Source of the DNA: Herpetosiphonaceae bacterium
Lineage (GTDB): Bacteria > Chloroflexota > Chloroflexia > Chloroflexales > Kallotenuaceae
Reading direction: 5' to 3'
DNA length: 53,748 nt
NCBI GenBank assembly: GCA_036374795.1
Contig: DASUTC010000287.1
Span: forward strand, 1-53,748
Of this stretch, positions 49,098 through 53,748 are shown one piece after another. The notes below the pieces were generated by a model, which was not told the origin of the DNA, searched no databases, and saw only the letters and a list, made by a program, of their open reading frames with translations. Positions within the stretch are counted from its first letter, which is position 1; each line of letters starts with the position of its first letter. Made by a program: the position numbers and the translations under genes.

Positions 49098-51347
49098 ATG
49101 ACAAAGGTCTATGATCCTGCTGCGTCCGATCCCGCCGATGTGATCGAGCCGATCAGCGAAGAAAAGGTAAGCCAGATCATCGAAGAGTTCGAGAGCGAGT
49201 CACAGACGCGCCAGATCGGCGGGGCGTGGCGTGTGCTGGCCGGAATTTTGGCGGCGGGGCTGTCGGTCTATGCGCTCTACTGGACCCAGTTCAACATTAC
49301 CACGCAGGTCTATCGCGCCAGCTTCTTGATGCTCGCGCTGGTGCTCTCGTTCATCTTCTACCCGACCTTCAAGCGCGCGCCCAGAGGCTTTGCCGTGCTC
49401 GACGGCGTGCTGGCGCTGCTGGCAGTAGCAAGCCTGACCTTTTTGATCCTGAACTACGAGGCGGCGCTCCAGCGCACGGTCAATCCCACGCCGATGGAGA
49501 TCTGGATGGGCGGCATCCTGATCCTGCTGGTTCTTGAGGCGACGCGCCGCACCACGGGCTGGATCTTGCCCGCGACGGCGATCATCTTTCTGCTGTACGC
49601 CTACTTCGGCAGATCGTTTCCGCCGCCGTTCCAGCATCGCGGCCAGACGATCGCGCGGATCATCGGCAAGAACTACCTGACGCTTGAGGGCGTCTTCGGC
49701 GTGCCGCTCGACGTGGCGGCAACCTTTATCGTGCTCTTCACGATCTACGGCGCGGTGCTTGAGTACAGCGGCGCCGGCAAATTCTTCCTCGACTGGTCGT
49801 TTGCGGCGCTCGGTAAGTCGCGCAGCGGCGCAGGGCCGGGACGCACGGTGACAGCCGCCGGATTTTTGCTCGGCACGGTTTCCGGCAGCGGCGTGGCAAC
49901 CACGGTAACGCTCGGCTCGCTGGCGTGGCCGATGCTGCGCAAGGCGGGCTACGACCGCAACACGGCGGGCGGCATCCTCTCGGCGGCAGGCATCGGCGCG
50001 CTGCTCTCACCGCCGACGCTGGGCGCGGCAGCCTTTCTGATCGCGGAGTATCTCGAAGTCTCCTACCTGCGCGTGCTGATCTTCGCGACGATCCCGACGG
50101 TGCTGTACTATCTCTCGTGTCTGCTGATGATCGAGGCCGACTCGCGGCGGATGCATACGCAGCCGGTGCCGTTCGAGTCGCTGTCGCTGTGGGAGCTGAC
50201 GCGCAAGTACGGCTACCATTTCAGCTCGCTCTTTACGATCGTGGTGCTAATGGCGATCGGCATGACGCCGTTTATGGCGGTCTTCTGGTCGATCGTGGTC
50301 GCGTTTGCGCTGAGCTTTTTGCAGCCGGAGACGCGCCTGACGTCGCTGCGGGCGCTGGCGGCGGGCGGCGCGGTGGCAGCGGCGCTGTACCTGCTTCAGA
50401 TGTTCGGCGCGCTGCCGCTGCTGGGCGTGCCCGCGCAGCGCCTCTCGACGGTTGCCTTTTGGGGCGTGATCGCGGCGGCGGTCGTCTCGACGCTTCAGGT
50501 GATTCGCTCGCGGCTCAGCCGCAGGGATGCGCTGGAGACGAGCGTGGCGGGACAGCACGCGATCGGCGTCGGCGCGATCGGCGTGCTGGCGACGGCGGGC
50601 GGTCAGGAGCAGAGCCGCCTGCTGCAAGCGCTTGAGGCGGGCGGCAAAGGCGTGCTGTCGATCGCCGCGACGACCGCGACCGCCGGGGTGATTGTGTCGG
50701 TGGTGACGCTGACCGGGCTGGGGATTAAGATCTCCGGCATCATCGTCGATCTGTCGGCGGGCTATCTCTTCCTGACGATCCTGTACGCGGCGCTGGCCGT
50801 GTGGGTGCTTGGGCTTGCGGTGCCGGTCACGGCCTCGTACATCATCGCGGCGGTGATGATCGTGCCCGCGCTGACGAGCGTCGGGGTCAACGAGGCGGCG
50901 GCGCATATGTTCATCTTCTACTACGCGGTGCTGGCGGATGTGTCGCCGCCCACTGCGCTCGCGCCCTTCGCCGCAGCCGCGCTGACCGGCGGCAATCCGT
51001 TCAGGACGACGATGCTGGCCTGGAAGTATTGTCTGCCCGCGTTTCTGGTGCCGTTTATGATCACGCTCAGCCCTGAGGGCGCGAGCCTGCTGATGATCGG
51101 CGATGCGTCGGTGATCGGCTGGACCTTCTTCACGGCCTGTCTTGCGGTGGCGGGGCTGGCGGTGGCCTTCGGCGGCTACTTCGTGCGGCAGGCCAATATC
51201 GTGGAGCGGGCGCTGGCGGGCCTGGGCGGTCTGGCGCTGCTCTACGCCGATCTGCGCTTCGATGCGGTCGGGCTGTCGCTGCTGGTTGTGATGGCGGCGC
51301 TTCATCTGCTGCGCGTGCGACGCACGGCGGCTCCGGTGCAGGTGTAG
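49098..51347 (+). CDS. TRAP transporter fused permease (4TM-12TM)
   Basis: A 749-residue membrane protein in which the small and large TRAP permease subunits are one chain, as is usual for TAXI-type systems. A charged N-terminus of about 45 residues precedes about 17-18 hydrophobic segments. DctM-type motifs include GTVSGSGVATTVTLGSLAWP, AAGIGALLSPPTLGAAAFLI and AVLADVSPPTALAPFAAAAL. Transport is driven by a sodium or proton gradient. GGAAGGA lies about 10 bases before ATG 49098. Forms a two-gene transporter with the TAXI protein. Confidence 0.93.
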   Translation: MTKVYDPAASDPADVIEPISEEKVSQIIEEFESESQTRQIGGAWRVLAGILAAGLSVYALYWTQFNITTQVYRASFLMLALVLSFIFYPTFKRAPRGFAVLDGVLALLAVASLTFLILNYEAALQRTVNPTPMEIWMGGILILLVLEATRRTTGWILPATAIIFLLYAYFGRSFPPPFQHRGQTIARIIGKNYLTLEGVFGVPLDVAATFIVLFTIYGAVLEYSGAGKFFLDWSFAALGKSRSGAGPGRTVTAAGFLLGTVSGSGVATTVTLGSLAWPMLRKAGYDRNTAGGILSAAGIGALLSPPTLGAAAFLIAEYLEVSYLRVLIFATIPTVLYYLSCLLMIEADSRRMHTQPVPFESLSLWELTRKYGYHFSSLFTIVVLMAIGMTPFMAVFWSIVVAFALSFLQPETRLTSLRALAAGGAVAAALYLLQMFGALPLLGVPAQRLSTVAFWGVIAAAVVSTLQVIRSRLSRRDALETSVAGQHAIGVGAIGVLATAGGQEQSRLLQALEAGGKGVLSIAATTATAGVIVSVVTLTGLGIKISGIIVDLSAGYLFLTILYAALAVWVLGLAVPVTASYIIAAVMIVPALTSVGVNEAAAHMFIFYYAVLADVSPPTALAPFAAAALTGGNPFRTTMLAWKYCLPAFLVPFMITLSPEGASLLMIGDASVIGWTFFTACLAVAGLAVAFGGYFVRQANIVERALAGLGGLALLYADLRFDAVGLSLLVVMAALHLLRVRRTAAPVQV

Positions 51348-51400
51348 GGCGATGCCGCGATATATCACGCCCCAACGGAAACGCATCGATGCACGCCGAA

Positions 51401-51668
51401 CTACCGCCGGGCGATGAGCGGATCGCGCTCGCGGGGCAAGGCGTACCACACATCGTCGCAGGCGCGCAGATCGTCGTCGTCCAGCGTTAGATCGACGCCG
51501 CGCAAACTATCCTCAAGCTGCTCCGGCTTGCTCGCGCCGATGATATGCTTGCGGCTGAGGCCCTGGTCGTTCGGCCCCGTGCCCATCGCACCGCCGCACT
51601 TGGTCGCCAGCACGATCCGCTCGCGGGCACCGCGCTCCCTGAGCCACCGCTCAACTGCTTGATCTTCA
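51401..51668 (-). pseudogene. Aldo-keto reductase remnant
   Basis: In one minus-strand frame, RWLRERGARERIVLATKCGG and GPNDQGLSRKHI (early part of the AKR barrel) run straight into GASKPEQLEDSLRGVDLTL and DDDDLRACDDVWYALPRERD (C-terminal part). The first 70 or so residues and the whole middle of the barrel, including the catalytic Tyr and the His region, are missing. The join is in frame at the Ile-Ile of SRKHIIGASK. The N-terminal side runs into the repeat at 51687-51865. Not functional as a reductase. Confidence 0.7.
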
Positions 51669-51686
51669 TGTGTTGCGCCCTGTGAG

Positions 51687-51865
51687 GCCCTCACCCCCTG
51701 CCCCCTCTCCGCTGCGGCAGGCGAGGGGGAACCTACCAGCCCGCACGCTTGTGCCTTCTCCGGCAGCAATAGGCGACAACAGGAGAGGGGGTGGCTCACA
51801 CTCATCCCCTCTCCTATGCCGCAGGCGATGGGAGAGGGATGGCGCGCAAGCGCCGGGGTGAGGGC
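51687..51865. mobile_element. MITE-like repeat element with 11-bp terminal inverted repeats
   Basis: GCCCTCACCCC (51687-51697) and GGGGTGAGGGC (51855-51865) are perfect inverted ends of a 179-base element. It is filled with CCCCTCTCC/GGAGAGGGG units (for example near 51700, 51780 and 51830) that can fold extensively. It encodes no transposase. Its ends abut an aldo-keto reductase remnant and the STAND gene, whose stop codon lies 2 bases beyond it. Confidence 0.65.
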
Positions 51866-51866
51866 T

Positions 51867-53748
51867 TCACTCCCCATCGCCAAGCTGCGCCAGCAGCCTG
51901 CCCGCCTCCTCATACGCGACCTTGTACGTGTAGTCCGGCGGCCCGTCGCACGTCGCCAGCCTGCGCGCCTCGTGGGCGTGATTGAGCGCCGTTGTCCTGT
52001 CGCCCGCCTCTGGCGCCATCTGTGCCAGGAACAGATTGACATCCGCGCCTTGCAGCACGTAGCCGCTCCGCTCAGTGATCATCAGCGCCTCGTTAGCGAG
52101 ACTCAGTGCTTCCTCACGGTGCTCCTGCGCCGTTCGCAGCTTGGCGAGTTCGAGGAGAATGTCGGCCTCAGTTTCTACAAGGTTGATGGTTCGGCAACGA
52201 GTCAATGCCTCAGTTAGGTGTTGATCGGCTTCTGAAAAATTACCATTGACCCGATGTGCCGCACCGAGTAGCCAGTAGGCACGGATATAGTCGCGTTCGG
52301 AAGGATACAAAGTCTTGGCTGTTTCATTAGCGAGTTCTAGTGCATGTTGTGATGCACAAAGAGCAGTTTCAAGGTCATTTATTAACAAAGCCATTTGAGC
52401 ACGGTAAGCCCAAACAATGCAAAGGGATTGAGGTTCTTGGCGCGTCTCAAAGCCTCGCAAAGCCATATCGAACTCACCTTTTGCAGCTTTCCAAGTACCC
52501 CGGTAAGCTGATAATCGTCCTAAATACTGATACCCAACTGCTTCACCAAATTTATCCTTGATCTCCTGACTTAAGGTAATACTACGTCGCAGATTCACTT
52601 CTGCCTCACGAAATGCACCGATCTTCAACTGATCATCAGCCAAGTTAGTAAGACCAACAACAAGATTCCTCTTTCGCCCTTGCTTGTCACGAATCGCGAT
52701 CTGCTTCTTAGAAAGTGGAATTGCATGATGGGATTGTCCTATCAGGGCATAACTATTCCCCAATTCGTTCAACGCCCACGCCTGATCGCTCTTGCGCCTC
52801 ACACGTGGAAGCGAATCCTCGCCATCAGGAAATAATCTGCGCAGTAGTTCAATCCGTAACTGATATGCACCAAATTGATAGAAAGTAGCTCGGTTGATCT
52901 GTTTATAAAACAGATCACAAGCTGCATCATACTGCCTTGCCTGTACCATGTGATGATATAGCTCGATTACTGGCGAAAGTTCCTCAAGCCGTTGTACTCG
53001 CTCTGGTAATGGTATCGCTGCAAAGTGATCTTGTAATTGGTTATGCGTTGCAATACGTTCATCATTATTCAGCCGATCGTAGGCGTAGCGCCGCACGATT
53101 GGGTGCAAGTCAAAGAGATTTTTCTGCTGATCGCGCTGCAACAGACCACGAGCGATGAGATTATGAAGGTCGTCGTCAAATCCGTGATCATTCTCGGCTG
53201 CCAGAACGTGCAGAGCTTTGTATTCCATCGCTCCGCGAAAACATGCAATCCGGCTCAGCAGCTTTCGGCGCTGTGGCGTCAGGCTGCTGTACGCCTGCTC
53301 CAGCACATGATGCTGGCGCTGCTTGAGATCGCCGCTTACGTCAAGGCGTTGGGCGGCGGCAATATCGCCGGGCTGCTGGAAATCGTTGACGACAAGGCCG
53401 GCCAGCAGGCGCAGGCTCAGCGGGTGATAGCCGTAGCGCTCGCATGCCTGCTCGATCTCGGCGCGGGTGCCGCGAATGCCCTGAGCGCGGAAGAAAGCGA
53501 CGGCATCGGCACGCTCCATCGCCGTTAGCTCCCGCTCGCGGCAGCCTTGCAGCATTCCGCCGTGGCTCTCAAGCACACGCGGACGCAGCCGGGTTGTCAT
53601 CAGCACCTTGCCGCGTATGGCGGGCAGCGTGGCAACGCTGCGCAGAAAATGCTCGGCAATCGGGCTGACGCAATCGCGCTCGCTGGTCTGATCGTCGGGG
53701 CGGGCTTCCTCGTCGCCCTGGTAGGCCGCGCCCATACCGCTGAACGCC
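51867..53748 (-). CDS. STAND ATPase with TPR repeats (5' end beyond window)
   Basis: At least 626 residues; the frame stays open through the window end, so an N-terminal part (sensor and P-loop) is missing here. The visible part starts in the NB-ARC-like ATPase (AIRGKVLMTTRLRPRVLESH), passes through a winged-helix region (SSLTPQRRKLLSRIACFRGA, FDLHPIVRRYAYDRL), and ends in a TPR array (about residues 320-600, e.g. LNELGNSYALIGQSHHAIPL, AYWLLGAAHRVNGNFSEADQ). Such proteins act as signal switches, some in phage defence. The TPR-coding bases from about 52170 to 53060 are clearly lower in GC than both flanks. A possible internal start is ATG 53735. Confidence 0.82.
   Translation of the reverse strand, partial: AFSGMGAAYQGDEEARPDDQTSERDCVSPIAEHFLRSVATLPAIRGKVLMTTRLRPRVLESHGGMLQGCRERELTAMERADAVAFFRAQGIRGTRAEIEQACERYGYHPLSLRLLAGLVVNDFQQPGDIAAAQRLDVSGDLKQRQHHVLEQAYSSLTPQRRKLLSRIACFRGAMEYKALHVLAAENDHGFDDDLHNLIARGLLQRDQQKNLFDLHPIVRRYAYDRLNNDERIATHNQLQDHFAAIPLPERVQRLEELSPVIELYHHMVQARQYDAACDLFYKQINRATFYQFGAYQLRIELLRRLFPDGEDSLPRVRRKSDQAWALNELGNSYALIGQSHHAIPLSKKQIAIRDKQGRKRNLVVGLTNLADDQLKIGAFREAEVNLRRSITLSQEIKDKFGEAVGYQYLGRLSAYRGTWKAAKGEFDMALRGFETRQEPQSLCIVWAYRAQMALLINDLETALCASQHALELANETAKTLYPSERDYIRAYWLLGAAHRVNGNFSEADQHLTEALTRCRTINLVETEADILLELAKLRTAQEHREEALSLANEALMITERSGYVLQGADVNLFLAQMAPEAGDRTTALNHAHEARRLATCDGPPDYTYKVAYEEAGRLLAQLGDGE

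Overview
The window is a GC-rich bacterial chromosome segment with tightly packed genes on both strands. Protein content suggests Chloroflexota, probably class Chloroflexia: a TAXI-type TRAP transporter, a STAND ATPase with TPRs, an M16 peptidase pair, lutABC, a branched-chain-type 2-oxoacid dehydrogenase, and secreted LysM, PG-binding and PD40 proteins. That placement is inference; no rRNA or marker alignment was available. By eye I found no tRNA, rRNA or CRISPR array.

Layout. 1-3.6 kb: metal ABC transporter operon (ATPase and two paralogous permeases) split by a RelE-type toxin-antitoxin pair. 3.6-8.0 kb: prfC and a two-gene ABC-2 exporter. 8.0-14.0 kb: ECF sigma factor, secreted cyclophilin, PEP carboxylase, and a membrane protein joining an anti-sigma zinc finger to three LysM domains. 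14.0-17.1 kb: M16 peptidase pair with kptA. 17.2-23.8 kb: MutS-like ATPase, lutABC with a Gfo/Idh oxidoreductase, and a FAH-family enzyme. 24.1-27.7 kb: secreted propeller protein, a broken NotI-family endonuclease beside an adenine methyltransferase, and a DUF427 protein. 27.7-30.5 kb: leuS behind a Leu-rich leader peptide and terminator. 30.6-32.5 kb: two paralogous cell-wall proteins. 32.8-40.4 kb: E1alpha, E1beta and E2, then a lipoprotein, an rRNA m5C methyltransferase and E3. 40.5-44.4 kb: DUF433/DUF5615 pair, Nudix hydrolase, P1B-type ATPase with a Fur-like operator, nth. 44.4-47.6 kb: propeller lipoprotein, papain-like secreted protein with an overlapping small ORF, NarL-type regulator. 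47.8-51.3 kb: TAXI-TRAP transporter. 51.4-53.7 kb: aldo-keto reductase remnant, a MITE-like repeat and a STAND/TPR gene cut by the window end.

The genes combine central carbon metabolism (PEP carboxylase, lactate oxidation, 2-oxoacid dehydrogenase), metal handling, envelope maintenance and translation. The most notable non-coding signals are the leuS attenuator, the Fur-like box before the P-type ATPase, a family of intergenic heptanucleotide repeats at six loci, and several small leader ORFs. Two genes (the NotI-like and the aldo-keto reductase) look like in-frame central deletions.
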